The translations under genes and the position numbers were made by a program. This document shows positions 25,841 to 33,226 of a stretch of DNA of 34,521 bases, piece after piece (within the stretch, counting starts at the first letter, position 1; every line of letters begins with the position of its first letter). The stretch is from Verrucomicrobiota bacterium (GTDB taxonomy: Bacteria > Verrucomicrobiota > Verrucomicrobiia > Limisphaerales > JAEYXS01): positions 1 to 34,521 of the forward strand of contig JAURFH010000018.1 in assembly GCA_030834415.1 (NCBI GenBank), given 5' to 3'. The notes under the pieces were generated by a model. The model did no database searches. It was not told where the DNA came from and saw only the letters and a program-made list of their open reading frames with translations.

Positions 25841-25983
25841 TGGTAGGGCGTTGCTACCGCGACGCCCGGACTCTTTTCGTCAAAGCGCTCACGTAAACTC
25901 AACCCCACCACCGCCGAAACCCACGACTCCCATTCCCCTCTCCTCCGACGACAGTTGGAGGAGAGGGCCAGGGAGAGGAGGCA
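25841..25983. repeat. Dispersed structured repeat, copy B
   Basis: Same orientation as copy A, 453 bases downstream. The 14-bp stem (25936-25949 with 25954-25967) and GACA loop are kept. A G-T wobble occurs at a position that is a normal pair in copy A, so both copies remain foldable although the sequence between TGGTAGGGC and the stem has diverged and shortened. Confidence 0.65.
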
Positions 25984-26178
25984 TTTAACAACCCCATCCC
26001 CCATCCGAAAGCCAAACTCCGGCTGATTCCATAAGGCTGCCACCTCCCCGCCAACGCAGGACATAACCATGCATAACATCGCCATGCTTGATGACTTTGA
26101 GGATTTCGACCTTTCTCGTTCCCAACCCGAAACTAAAAAACTAGGAACCAGAAACCGGCCTTCGGCCTCTCCTTTACC

Positions 26179-26192
26179 GGCAGCGAGCTGCC
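26179..26192. repeat. Short palindrome, REP-like
   Basis: GGCAGC-GA-GCTGCC is a perfect 6-bp dyad in the gene-poor spacer, similar in style to the REP hairpins near 32300 but of different sequence. Possibly a degenerate intergenic repeat. Confidence 0.3.
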
Positions 26193-26499
26193 AGCTCTGA
26201 AATTAATCTCACAAAACCGTCAATCTTTCCATCACTTTTGGCTAAAATTTTCACCCAAATCCGAACTGCTTTCTACGCAAGAACTTCAAAAAAATCACAA
26301 CGTACGTAACTCGCAATTTTGCACGCCAAAGCTTCCACTCAAGATTCAAAACTCACGCCCCAATTTGTTCTCCAGGTGCACTTTGCCTGAACATCGTTAC
26401 CGTCAATGTCACTGCCAAAATTATCAATGAACGCATTTTCACGCAGACCGCTACACTGCCCATCAGAAAATCATCCAAGTACGAACGACGGGCAAGACC

Positions 26500-26781
26500 A
26501 TGAACCAACCTCAAGCCAGTACCAGACCACGAAACGCCCTGGCAGCCGGAGCCGCCGCCTACCTCACTCTTCTGGCCATGCTACTTTGGATCGGTGGCCC
26601 ATTGGATTTTCTTTCCACCATTTCTGTTTCAATACTGCTCTTTCTGCCCATCTCACTCTGCGCCGCCTTCATTGAAGCCTGCCTCCCGCCCGTCCAAACC
26701 AAGCGAGCCATCCTCATCGGCATCTGCACTGGCCTCACCGGCGGATTTGCGATACTTTTATATTTCGTCTCAAATATTTAG
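26500..26781 (+). CDS. Small predicted membrane protein, unknown
   Basis: 93 residues with about three hydrophobic segments (roughly 14-32, 38-58 and 70-90), short basic loops (QTKRA) and a polar N-terminus (NQPQASTRPRN), a plausible small integral membrane protein. I do not recognise a family. It is isolated in the repeat-rich stretch with no operon partner, and no clear Shine-Dalgarno is seen. A chance open frame is possible, but the orderly membrane pattern favours a real gene. Confidence 0.4.
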   Translation: MNQPQASTRPRNALAAGAAAYLTLLAMLLWIGGPLDFLSTISVSILLFLPISLCAAFIEACLPPVQTKRAILIGICTGLTGGFAILLYFVSNI

Positions 26782-27130
26782 AACCTATGGGATTTGACGG
26801 AATAACCCACTGACCATTCCAACTCTCCTTCCGGTTCGCGTATTTCGCGTGATTCGCGCCCCCTGTTCCGTTTCTCCAACTTTGAAATCTCAAATCCTCA
26901 AATCCGAAATCACCCTTACTCGCCTCGCTCGGCTATCGGCTATTTGCCATTGGCTATCCAACACTTGCTCACCCGCCTCATACTCCCGCCCGTCCAGCAA
27001 CCCAAATTCTGGCACCGTACCAAAACCCAACGTTGGCCCGCACCTCAGCGGGACTACGTTGATTCACCCGCCCCCGTGCCACCAACCACAACGTGGTTGC
27101 GTCCCATCAAAAGCAGCATAAAATCCCATC
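26782..27130. other. Spacer with short-word repeats
   Basis: 349 bases without a gene. A phrase TTCGCGTATTTCGCGTGATTCGC lies near 26835-26857. A run with period about 8 is built on AAATC at 26884-26911, and GGCTATCGGCTATTTGCC occurs near 26932. These low-complexity words look like the small interspersed repeats seen in gene-poor parts of such genomes. No promoter or RNA gene recognised. Confidence 0.45.
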
Positions 27131-27553
27131 ATGCCCGCAACCAGTAAACCCGGGGACAAATACGTCATCCTCATCGGGCTGCTGGTTGTCCTGTGGCTCG
27201 TCTTTTCGCCGCGCCACACCACCGAACAGTTGCTCCAGCGTCACTTGGGCATCACCAATGCCTCTGCATTCCGCAACATCCAAACCGATTTCCGCTCCGC
27301 TCGTGAATGGACCGCCCACATCTATCTGGAAGGAAGCGCCACGGACATCCGCCAACTGCTCGATCAACAGAAATTCACCCCCGGAAAAGAAGTCCCAAGC
27401 GGGGTTTTGCCACGGCTTTCTTTTTCAAAGGCCCCTCCCCCTCCCGCTATCGCTCAAGCCCAATTCTTCGACCGCGAACGCACCGGCATCGTCGACTCTG
27501 CAGTCGTTAGTCCTGATGGCACCCAACTCTGGCTCGTAGCCCAGAGGTTTTGA
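27131..27553 (+). CDS. Membrane-anchored protein of unknown function
   Basis: 140 residues. A short polar start is followed by one membrane segment at about 11-26 (YVILIGLLVVLWLVF). The rest is a soluble, probably periplasmic domain (SAREWTAHIYLEGSATDIRQLLDQQKF; FFDRERTGIVDSAVVSPDGTQLWLVAQ) whose end looks like a compact alpha/beta fold. No family recognised. It stands alone between two spacers of about 350 and 255 bases. The following 255-base gap (27554-27808) shows nothing I can name. Confidence 0.55.
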   Translation: MPATSKPGDKYVILIGLLVVLWLVFSPRHTTEQLLQRHLGITNASAFRNIQTDFRSAREWTAHIYLEGSATDIRQLLDQQKFTPGKEVPSGVLPRLSFSKAPPPPAIAQAQFFDRERTGIVDSAVVSPDGTQLWLVAQRF

Positions 27554-27808
27554 CCGGTGAACTTATACCAGACCAACAACCATCGCCCTGAACTTCCCCC
27601 ACCATGCCCGCCCAAGACCTCAGCCATGTCCGCGTGCTGATTCCCGCCCCCTGACCGGCGAGGTATTGGGGAAACTCAAACCAATTTTTCTTGCCCGCTT
27701 GACCTTTCATTTCCACCACGACACTTTCCGTTAAATGAGCTTTCCCGCTTTTACCCCTTTTATCAAATCTCACGGACACCATACCTTGGACAATCGCAAT
27801 TCAAACGT

Positions 27809-28438
27809 ATGCTGACATTCGCAGGGGAAACATTCGAATTGGACGACCAAGAGACCACCTTTTACGGCTGGATTGATCCGTACGGGAAAGACCGCAAACC
27901 AGGAGTGACATGGGACCTGCTCATTCAGGGACAGGCGAAGGAAATAGACGTCCACCAAATTTTGCCTCGTGGCTTCAAGCGAACCTTCGATTTCCCAATT
28001 CTGGAACGCAAGCCGACCTTGGACTTCTCGGAGATGGAAATCCCCGCTTGCGACTGGCGCAACATCGAAGGGGTTTCTACCGCGGATTGTTCATCCTTCA
28101 GTTTCTATTTCATAGACGATTTCGCTCATGTTGCGATGGATGCGTGCTCACTGTCTTTCCTTAAACGCGAGGGACCGATTTTCACGGTCGAATTCTCCGG
28201 TCAGGGCGGGATGGAAGCGTGTGGAATCGATTTCTCATTTCACGGTCTCCTCGAAGTTCCGCTTCGCGGAATAGGCATGTATTTCCAGCCCGGCGAGAAA
28301 GATCCTGTCCGGGCCGGACGGCAACTCCTGAAGCAGCATCTGCCTGCTAGCAGCTTTACTGCCTACGAGCTTGAGAATTTCCCTCGGAATGCCCCGTCGA
28401 ATATAGCCCGGCAAAAACTCGTATTTACAATCGAATAG
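27809..28438 (+). CDS. Soluble protein of unknown function
   Basis: 209 residues with no signal peptide or membrane segment. It is acidic and aromatic-rich (FELDDQETTFYGWIDPYG, SFSFYFIDDFAHVAMD), with a mixed alpha/beta look and four cysteines between about 92 and 135. No family recognised. Small, orphan, cytosolic proteins of this style in repeat-rich regions are sometimes immunity proteins of polymorphic toxins, but no toxin gene is visible here, so that is only a thought. Codon use looks coding throughout. Confidence 0.6.
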   Translation: MLTFAGETFELDDQETTFYGWIDPYGKDRKPGVTWDLLIQGQAKEIDVHQILPRGFKRTFDFPILERKPTLDFSEMEIPACDWRNIEGVSTADCSSFSFYFIDDFAHVAMDACSLSFLKREGPIFTVEFSGQGGMEACGIDFSFHGLLEVPLRGIGMYFQPGEKDPVRAGRQLLKQHLPASSFTAYELENFPRNAPSNIARQKLVFTIE

Positions 28439-28601
28439 TCGAACAAACCAGATTTAGCGAAACCCAAACCACGCAGCCTTCCAAGAGCCCCGCCAATAAC
28501 CCCGCCGCCGATAAAAACAGGCGAAGACACCCTCTTGTCGGTAAGGATGGTTTCCACACCGTCCCTGACTGAATGTATTCCGCGCTGCCGTGCCCGCAGC
28601 A

Positions 28602-29426
28602 TCAACGAACCATCCTAACCGCCTCAATCAATGCAGACACCGTGTAGCGCCCCGCTTCCTTCCCCGGAAACCACTCATTGATAAACTGCCTACTCGCTTC
28701 GTTCGGCGTGATGCGGATAGAGTGGAAGCCAGCGTCCTTCAACATCTGCTCCAGCTCCGTCACTTGAGCCGCACCCGCTACACAACCCGCATGCACCGCC
28801 AAGTCTTGCAATAACTCATCCGGCATCGGCGCCGTCGCCACGATATCCGAGAAGGAAAGCCGACCTCCCGCTTTCAAGATACGATAACACTCGCGGATCA
28901 CCTGCGCCTTGTCCGGCGAGAGATTGATCACGCAATTCGAGATGATGAGCGTCGCGGTATTGTCTGCCACCGGCAGATGCTCGATCTCGCCCAGGCGAAA
29001 TTCCACGTTCGCGTATTTCCCCTTCGCCGCATTCTGTCGCGCCTTGCTGATCATCGCCGGCGTCATGTCCACCCCGATAACCCTCCCTGTCGGCCCCACC
29101 TTTTTCGCCGCGAGAAAACAATCGATGCCCCCGCCACTACCAAGGTCCACCACCGTCTCACCGGGTTGCAGCGAAGCCAGCGCGAGCGGATTACCGCAAC
29201 CCAATCCCATCTCTGATCCACCCGGGAGCTCCGCCACCGCCTGCGCATCGTAACCCAAGAGCGTCGGATTCGTTCCGCCGATGGTCCCTGCGCAACAACC
29301 GCCACCACCCACCGGCATCGGCGCACAACAGCCACCGTCACCGCTCGTCGCAGCCACATTCCCATACTGCTCCCGCACAAACGCGCGAATGCCATCCTGC
29401 TGAACGCTGTCCGATTTCGTACTCAT
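28602..29426 (-). CDS. arsM: Arsenite methyltransferase
   Basis: 274 residues, SAM-dependent. SAM motif I is VVDLGSGGGIDCFLAAKKVG at 92-111. The three cysteines that bind As(III) in ArsM are at C77 (GLGCGNP), C165 (ISNCVINLSPDK) and C215 (HAGCVAGA). The N-terminus carries two extra Cys pairs (C33/C34 and C44/C45) in a Gly-rich stretch. It methylates arsenite stepwise to methylated and volatile forms in the cytoplasm as a detoxification step. No arsR or efflux gene is adjacent; it is divergent from the rsuA-like gene across 117 bases. No ArsR-type operator was recognised in that gap. Confidence 0.94.
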   Translation of the reverse strand: MSTKSDSVQQDGIRAFVREQYGNVAATSGDGGCCAPMPVGGGGCCAGTIGGTNPTLLGYDAQAVAELPGGSEMGLGCGNPLALASLQPGETVVDLGSGGGIDCFLAAKKVGPTGRVIGVDMTPAMISKARQNAAKGKYANVEFRLGEIEHLPVADNTATLIISNCVINLSPDKAQVIRECYRILKAGGRLSFSDIVATAPMPDELLQDLAVHAGCVAGAAQVTELEQMLKDAGFHSIRITPNEASRQFINEWFPGKEAGRYTVSALIEAVRMVR

Positions 29427-29543
29427 AATACTCTGTGTGAGCTGTCAGCCGCACTATTATTTCACACGGCGCATTTCGCAAATGGAATCGCGCCGCTCGC
29501 TTCTAGCTGTTCAACAGCATATACCCTATCTACCTTTGCGCCC

Positions 29544-30239
29544 GTGCAACCGCGTCGTCTCGACCAGATATTTTCACGCTACGGCTATGGCAGCCGAAGC
29601 GAGGCCAAGCATTGGGCTCGTGCCGGCCGTATCACGGTCAAAGGCGAAGTGGTGAAGGACACCGCAGAGAAGGCCGATCCATTCGACGTCTTGATCGATG
29701 GCAAACCGATTGAAGCACCCGATGGCCTGCTCGTATTGTTTCACAAGCCCGCCGGTTACGTCTGCTCCCACGATACCCGCGAAGGCGCGAACATCTACGA
29801 CCTTCTGCCCAAGCAATGGCTCCAGCGCAATCCGCCTGTGACCTCCATCGGCCGTCTGGACAAGGACACCACCGGCGTCCTCCTCCTCACCGACCTCGGC
29901 GAACTCGTCCAGCGCTGGACCTCCCCCAAGCACAAAGTCTCCAAAGTCTATGACGTGACTGTGGATGGCACCTTGAAGCCGGAACTCGTGGACCTCTTCG
30001 CCGCTGGCACCCTGCAACTGGAAGACGAGGACAAACCCTGCCTCCCCGCGAAACTGGAGATCCTTTCACCGAACACCGCGCGCCTCGAACTCATCGAAGG
30101 CAAATACCATCAGGTGAAACGCATGTTCGGCAGCCAAGGATGTCCGGTAACCAAACTCCACCGCAGCCGCTTCGGCGACTACACCGTGGACGATTTGGCA
30201 ATCGGCCAGTGGCGAATGGTGGCGACGCCAGCCATATAG
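29544..30239 (+). CDS. rsuA: RsuA-family rRNA pseudouridine synthase
   Basis: 231 residues, close to E. coli RsuA (231). An N-terminal S4 RNA-binding domain (about 4-52: RLDQIFSRYGYGSRSEAKHWARAGRITVKG) is followed by the synthase domain, with FHKPAGYVCSHD and catalytic Asp D106 in IGRLDKDTTGVLLLT, then GKYHQVKRMF near the C-terminus. It isomerises a uridine in rRNA; RsuA itself modifies 16S U516, while RluB/E/F relatives act on 23S or tRNA, so the exact site is inferred. The start is a GTG at 29544, which gives the family's normal N-terminus. A terminator-like hairpin follows the stop. Confidence 0.9.
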   Translation: MQPRRLDQIFSRYGYGSRSEAKHWARAGRITVKGEVVKDTAEKADPFDVLIDGKPIEAPDGLLVLFHKPAGYVCSHDTREGANIYDLLPKQWLQRNPPVTSIGRLDKDTTGVLLLTDLGELVQRWTSPKHKVSKVYDVTVDGTLKPELVDLFAAGTLQLEDEDKPCLPAKLEILSPNTARLELIEGKYHQVKRMFGSQGCPVTKLHRSRFGDYTVDDLAIGQWRMVATPAI

Positions 30240-30242
30240 TGG

Positions 30243-30272
30243 GGCAGGTGCCCTCGCCTGTCGCACGTTTTT
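30243..30272 (+). terminator. Probable intrinsic terminator after rsuA
   Basis: GGCAGGTG (30243-30250) pairs with CGCCTGTC (30255-30262), eight pairs including two G-T wobbles, around a CCCT loop. GCACG and TTTTT (30268-30272) follow. The hairpin begins three bases after the rsuA stop. It may also be a single REP-like repeat. Confidence 0.5.
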
Positions 30273-30367
30273 AGCGTCAACTCACTCCTTGAAAAACCAA
30301 GGTTACTATTGTTCAGTAATCACAGAAACAACCATATCGGAAAGGAACCGATTAATCTTCAGCTATT

Positions 30368-30967
30368 TTGAAAGCGAAGCTAAAACTGCTGTTTGCATTC
30401 ATTTTCGGCCTTGTATTAGGCAGTGTTCTGAGCGTGCTTTTCGTCCGATTCTTGGATGAGAAAATGGAACAGCATCATGCAAATAAAATAGCTGTGTCCT
30501 CAGAAACTGCTGTCAAAAAAGCGATGGCGGCTTTCAAAGAGGTTGTCATTCAAAACGGCGGCCTGATCAATGATACTATTTATGAAGACTTGGCAGGGCA
30601 CCGAGAAGTTGAGTCTGTAAGTGATTTGTGTCTGGGTGAGGGTTCTCTCATAGGATTTTCCTATCAAAATTCACCAACTCGCATAAGCACCAATCTTGCT
30701 GACAATGCAGAGCTGATCATTTTCACGGCAGGTCACGGCCATTACATGTGGCTTGGACTGGCGGATGGAAGCGTGAAGAAAATCGACTTTTCAAAGGACA
30801 ACCCTCACTCCTTCAGCATTGCGTATGAAAAGCACTCCAAACTGATGCAAACTGCCGGCTACCCATCTTGGACCAACAGAGTAACCCGACGGAAATGGCT
30901 GGAGGAGAATGCAAACCATCTGGTTTGGGATGCTAAAATGAAATTATACAGGTTACCGCCCCGTTAG
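30368..30967 (+). CDS. Membrane-anchored protein of unknown function
   Basis: 199 residues. The start is a TTG at 30368: an in-frame stop lies 15 bases upstream, and the first internal ATG is beyond the membrane helix (about 7-27, LLFAFIFGLVLGSVLSVLFVR). AAAGGA at 30341 is rather far (21 bases) for a ribosome site. The remainder is a soluble domain, presumably periplasmic, with FTAGHGHYMWLGLADGSVKKIDF and a basic C-terminal part (NRVTRRKWLEENANH). No family recognised. AT content is higher than in neighbours, suggesting an accessory or transferred gene. The MFS gene follows after about 60 bases. Confidence 0.6.
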   Translation: MKAKLKLLFAFIFGLVLGSVLSVLFVRFLDEKMEQHHANKIAVSSETAVKKAMAAFKEVVIQNGGLINDTIYEDLAGHREVESVSDLCLGEGSLIGFSYQNSPTRISTNLADNAELIIFTAGHGHYMWLGLADGSVKKIDFSKDNPHSFSIAYEKHSKLMQTAGYPSWTNRVTRRKWLEENANHLVWDAKMKLYRLPPR

Positions 30968-31028
30968 CATTCTCATTTTCCCCATTGCAGAAATCCTCCC
31001 GGACCCCACAATCCGCCGCGTTGTGTCG

Positions 31029-32279
31029 ATGACGGATGCCCAGCCTGCCGCCCCTTCCGCGGAGATCACCCGCCTCACGTTCCTAAGCGAACGTTGGCGG
31101 GCGTTCAGCTATGGCATCCTCGAAACCGCCGCCACCACCTTCCTCCTGCTCATCGCGGTGAAGGAACTCAATGCCGGGGCCACGGCCAAGGCGCTCATCG
31201 CCGCCGGTGGCAGTGTGGGGCTGCTACTGGGACCGATGATGGTCTCGTGGGTGCAATCCCGCGCGCTGTCTCCCTCTATCGCCGCCGGGCGCATGGCAAA
31301 TCTCGGTGCAGCCGCGTTTGTGGTCATGGCGTTGGTGCCGTTTCTGCCGGTGTATGTGCTCGGCAGCCTCACGGCCCTGACGGCGTCCACCATCATCATC
31401 CCGCTCATCACCCAGATTTATCAGGAGAATTACAAGGCCAGTGAACGCGGGTGGATGCTCTCCATGTCCTTTGTCATCCGCATCGCCACCGCCGCCATCT
31501 TCAGCGAACTGGCCGGTCGCGCCCTGACGGGGCATCTGGATAAATACCGCTGGCTGCTGCTCATCTTTGCGGCGGCTTTCCTGCTGGCGGGTTACTGGCT
31601 GCGCCGCATCCCATCAAAGACCCTGCACGTCAGTGGCGGCACGCATCCATTCAAAGCCCTACGTTACGTGAAGACCGATCCCATCTTCCGCAACACGCTG
31701 GTCGCCTGGATGCTCATGGGCTTCGCAAATCTCATGATGATTCCCTTGCGTGTGGAATACTTGGCGAATCCGAAATACGGCTATGCCCTGACGACTGCGC
31801 AAGTCGCATTGCTCGTCGGCGTGGTGCCGAACATCGCGCGGCTTGTGCTGAGCCCTTTCTGGGGCTGGGCTTTTGATCGCATGAATTTCTTTGTGCTGCG
31901 CGTGGTGCTGAACATCGGATTCGCCCTGGGCATCCTCTCCTTCTTCACCGGCAAGTCGATGATGGGCATGTGGATCGGGGCCATCATCTTCGGCGCCTCG
32001 AATGCCGGTGGTGATGTGGCGTGGAGCTTGTGGGTGACGAAGTTCACCGAGAGCGAGCGTGTGGCGGATTACATGTCCGTGCATACCTTCTTCACCGGCG
32101 TGCGCGGTTTGTTCGCGCCATTGGTGGCTTTCCATATGGCAAACCATTTCGAGCTGGCCACCATCGGCTGGTTTAGCGCCGTGCTCATCGGACTCTCCTG
32201 TCTGGTGCTCCTCCCAGAGATCCGCTTCGGCTGGAAGGCAAAGAAGTCCGCACCGCTCACCGAAGAAGTGCAGGACTAG
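31029..32279 (+). CDS. Major facilitator superfamily transporter
   Basis: 416 residues with about 12 hydrophobic segments in two halves joined by a loop near residue 200 (RRIPSKTLHVSGGTHPFKALRY). The first half contains a run of small residues in helices 2-4 (ALIAAGGSVGLLLGPMM). The second half has the MFS-like loop FWGWAFDRMNFFVLR, where D and R match the G-x3-D-R loop motif. Substrate unknown; nothing nearby points to a sugar or drug. A GTG two codons earlier (31023) is an alternative start. The gene ends seven bases before a REPIN-like repeat, which may also end the transcript. Confidence 0.9.
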   Translation: MTDAQPAAPSAEITRLTFLSERWRAFSYGILETAATTFLLLIAVKELNAGATAKALIAAGGSVGLLLGPMMVSWVQSRALSPSIAAGRMANLGAAAFVVMALVPFLPVYVLGSLTALTASTIIIPLITQIYQENYKASERGWMLSMSFVIRIATAAIFSELAGRALTGHLDKYRWLLLIFAAAFLLAGYWLRRIPSKTLHVSGGTHPFKALRYVKTDPIFRNTLVAWMLMGFANLMMIPLRVEYLANPKYGYALTTAQVALLVGVVPNIARLVLSPFWGWAFDRMNFFVLRVVLNIGFALGILSFFTGKSMMGMWIGAIIFGASNAGGDVAWSLWVTKFTESERVADYMSVHTFFTGVRGLFAPLVAFHMANHFELATIGWFSAVLIGLSCLVLLPEIRFGWKAKKSAPLTEEVQD

Positions 32280-32285
32280 TCCGGT

Positions 32286-32425
32286 GGAGCGCCGAGCTCC
32301 AGCTCGGCTCGAAAAAGCATTTCCTTAAATGCTGGTGTTTGCGTACGCGACAAAGCGCGATTTGAAGAACTGACAGGAAAATAAAACTCCTAAAACTCTC
32401 TCGCCGAGCAGTGGCTCGGCGCTCC
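32286..32425. repeat. REPIN-like doublet of two inverted REP hairpins (140 bp)
   Basis: The ends are perfect 12-bp inverted repeats, GGAGCGCCGAGC (32286-32297) and GCTCGGCGCTCC (32414-32425), with similarity extending inward over about 27 bases. Each end folds on its own: GCCGAGC-TCCA-GCTCGGC (32291-32308) and CGCCGAGC-AGTG-GCTCGGCG (32402-32421). Two REP palindromes facing each other across about 95 bases is the REPIN/BIME arrangement. It sits exactly between the MFS stop and the end of the convergent small gene. No obvious target duplication. Confidence 0.75.
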
Positions 32426-32433
32426 AAACCACC

Positions 32434-32649
32434 TTACGCCGCCCAAAGCCGCTGATCCACCGTCACCATCGGGGTGATGCGCTCGCGCGCCATCGAGTAG
32501 CGCAACGCCATCTGGTGGCTGCGCTCGATGGAATTCTCCAGCGCCGCCCGGAAGCTCTCATGGGAGAGCAGCTCGCCCCAAACCTCTGGCCCTACCACCC
32601 CAGCCAGCCATTGTTTTTGTGATTCTGTCGGTTTCATACCGTCTGACAT
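32434..32649 (-). CDS. Small protein of unknown function
   Basis: 71 residues from ATG 32649 (MSDGMKPTESQKQWL). Mostly helical and polar, with Trp, Arg and Glu spread evenly (VWGELLSHESFRAALENSIERSHQMALRYSM) and no membrane segment. An upstream start at 32682 would add a basic stretch of 11 residues, and a later ATG gives MKPTES. It ends nine bases from the REPIN-like repeat, convergent with the MFS gene. No family recognised; the composition looks coding, but such a short gene remains uncertain. Confidence 0.45.
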   Translation of the reverse strand: MSDGMKPTESQKQWLAGVVGPEVWGELLSHESFRAALENSIERSHQMALRYSMARERITPMVTVDQRLWAA

Positions 32650-32711
32650 CTTGTTGCTGGAGATTCGACGACACCTCTTCACGGTTTATTGAACCCAATT
32701 AAAAATATTTC

Positions 32712-32754
32712 TGAAAAAGAAAAGGCCGACCGAACTCGAAAGCCCGGCCGGCTT
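32712..32754 (-). terminator. Intrinsic terminator after the hsp20 genes
   Basis: On the minus strand AAGCCGGCCG pairs with CGGTCGGCCTT (one G-T wobble and one bulged C) around a loop of about 12 bases, followed by the T-rich tract TTTTCTTTTTC at 32722-32712. It starts 22 bases after the stop of the second Hsp20 gene. Confidence 0.7.
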
Positions 32755-32776
32755 GGACACACAACCTAAACGAAAC

Positions 32777-33160
32777 TTAGTTCACCGTGATTTTCCGCGG
32801 CTTAACCTTCTCTGCCTTCGGCAGTTCCAGCGTCAGCAGCCCTTGGTCGATCTTCGCGACGATGCGTGCCGTATCGATCACCGGGTCCAGCGCAAACACG
32901 CGGCGGTAATCGCGCGCGGTGCTTTCACGATAAAGGGCCGTACCAGGCACTTCCGCTGTCTTGCGATGACCGATGATGGTCAATTCATCATCATCCAACA
33001 GGATTTCGATGCTTTCCTTGGCCACGCCCGGCATCTCTGCATGCAACACGTAGCCATCCTTCTGTTCATGGATGTTCACGCGCGGCGTCAGGTAGCTCTT
33101 CTGCTCAGCTTGAGCCGTCTCCACGGTGCCGTTTTCGGGTTTGGTAACTGAATTGGTCAT
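32777..33160 (-). CDS. hsp20: Hsp20/alpha-crystallin small heat-shock protein
   Basis: 127 residues. The alpha-crystallin domain spans about 25-115: PRVNIHEQKDGYVLHAEMPGVAKESIEILLDDDELTIIG, then RRVFALDPVIDTARIVAKIDQGLLTLELPKAEKVKPRKI. The A-x-x-x-x-G-L-L motif holds in AKIDQGLLTL. The N-terminal arm is short (about 25 residues), and no IxI/V tail motif is clear beyond KITVN. It holds unfolding proteins in the cytoplasm, probably co-assembling with or complementing the Hsp20 encoded just upstream. It lies 66 bases after that gene, with a strong hairpin in between, so its expression may be partly uncoupled. Confidence 0.93.
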   Translation of the reverse strand: MTNSVTKPENGTVETAQAEQKSYLTPRVNIHEQKDGYVLHAEMPGVAKESIEILLDDDELTIIGHRKTAEVPGTALYRESTARDYRRVFALDPVIDTARIVAKIDQGLLTLELPKAEKVKPRKITVN

Positions 33161-33190
33161 AATCTTGGGTCTTTCTTAAAAAGGGTTTGT

Positions 33191-33217
33191 GCCCGGGGTG
33201 GCTAAACCGCCCCGGGC
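33191..33217 (-). terminator. GC-rich hairpin between the two hsp20 genes
   Basis: GCCCGGGGTGG (33191-33201) pairs with CCGCCCCGGGC (33207-33217), with one T-G wobble and a CTAAA loop. On the minus strand a T-run (CCCTTTTTAAG) follows after about six bases. It could be a leaky terminator, or a processing/stability hairpin that sets different levels of the two Hsp20 proteins. Confidence 0.6.
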
Positions 33218-33226
33218 GGTTTTCGG

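Larger units (their letters stand above)
25142..26499. other. Gene-poor, repeat-rich spacer
   Basis: About 1.36 kb without a convincing gene; open frames here have biased composition and no family features. It holds two diverged copies of a hairpin repeat (25388-25552 and 25841-25983), a 12-bp inverted repeat (25328-25393), a short dyad at 26179-26192, and a hairpin near 25677-25705 (CAGG..GCCAG ACT CTGGC..CCTG). A phrase at about 25219-25245 built of TATTCTG repeats is also present. From 26210 to 26490 I see only AT-richer sequence. Confidence 0.6.

Noticed and set aside
25675-26085. Minus-strand open frame of 136 codons in the spacer
   Set aside because: It runs through hairpin-repeat copy B and its product is a low-complexity Ser/Gly/Val/Arg mix; open because of repeat composition.
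28363-28605. Minus-strand open frame of 80 codons (FIGGGVIGGALGRLRGLGF)
   Set aside because: Overlaps the end of the 209-residue gene on the other strand and the arsM end; a toxin remnant crossed my mind, but nothing supports it.
28545-28615. 8-bp inverted repeat GGATGGTT/AACCATCC near the arsM end
   Set aside because: Short arms, a 55-base loop and overlap with coding sequence; expected by chance.
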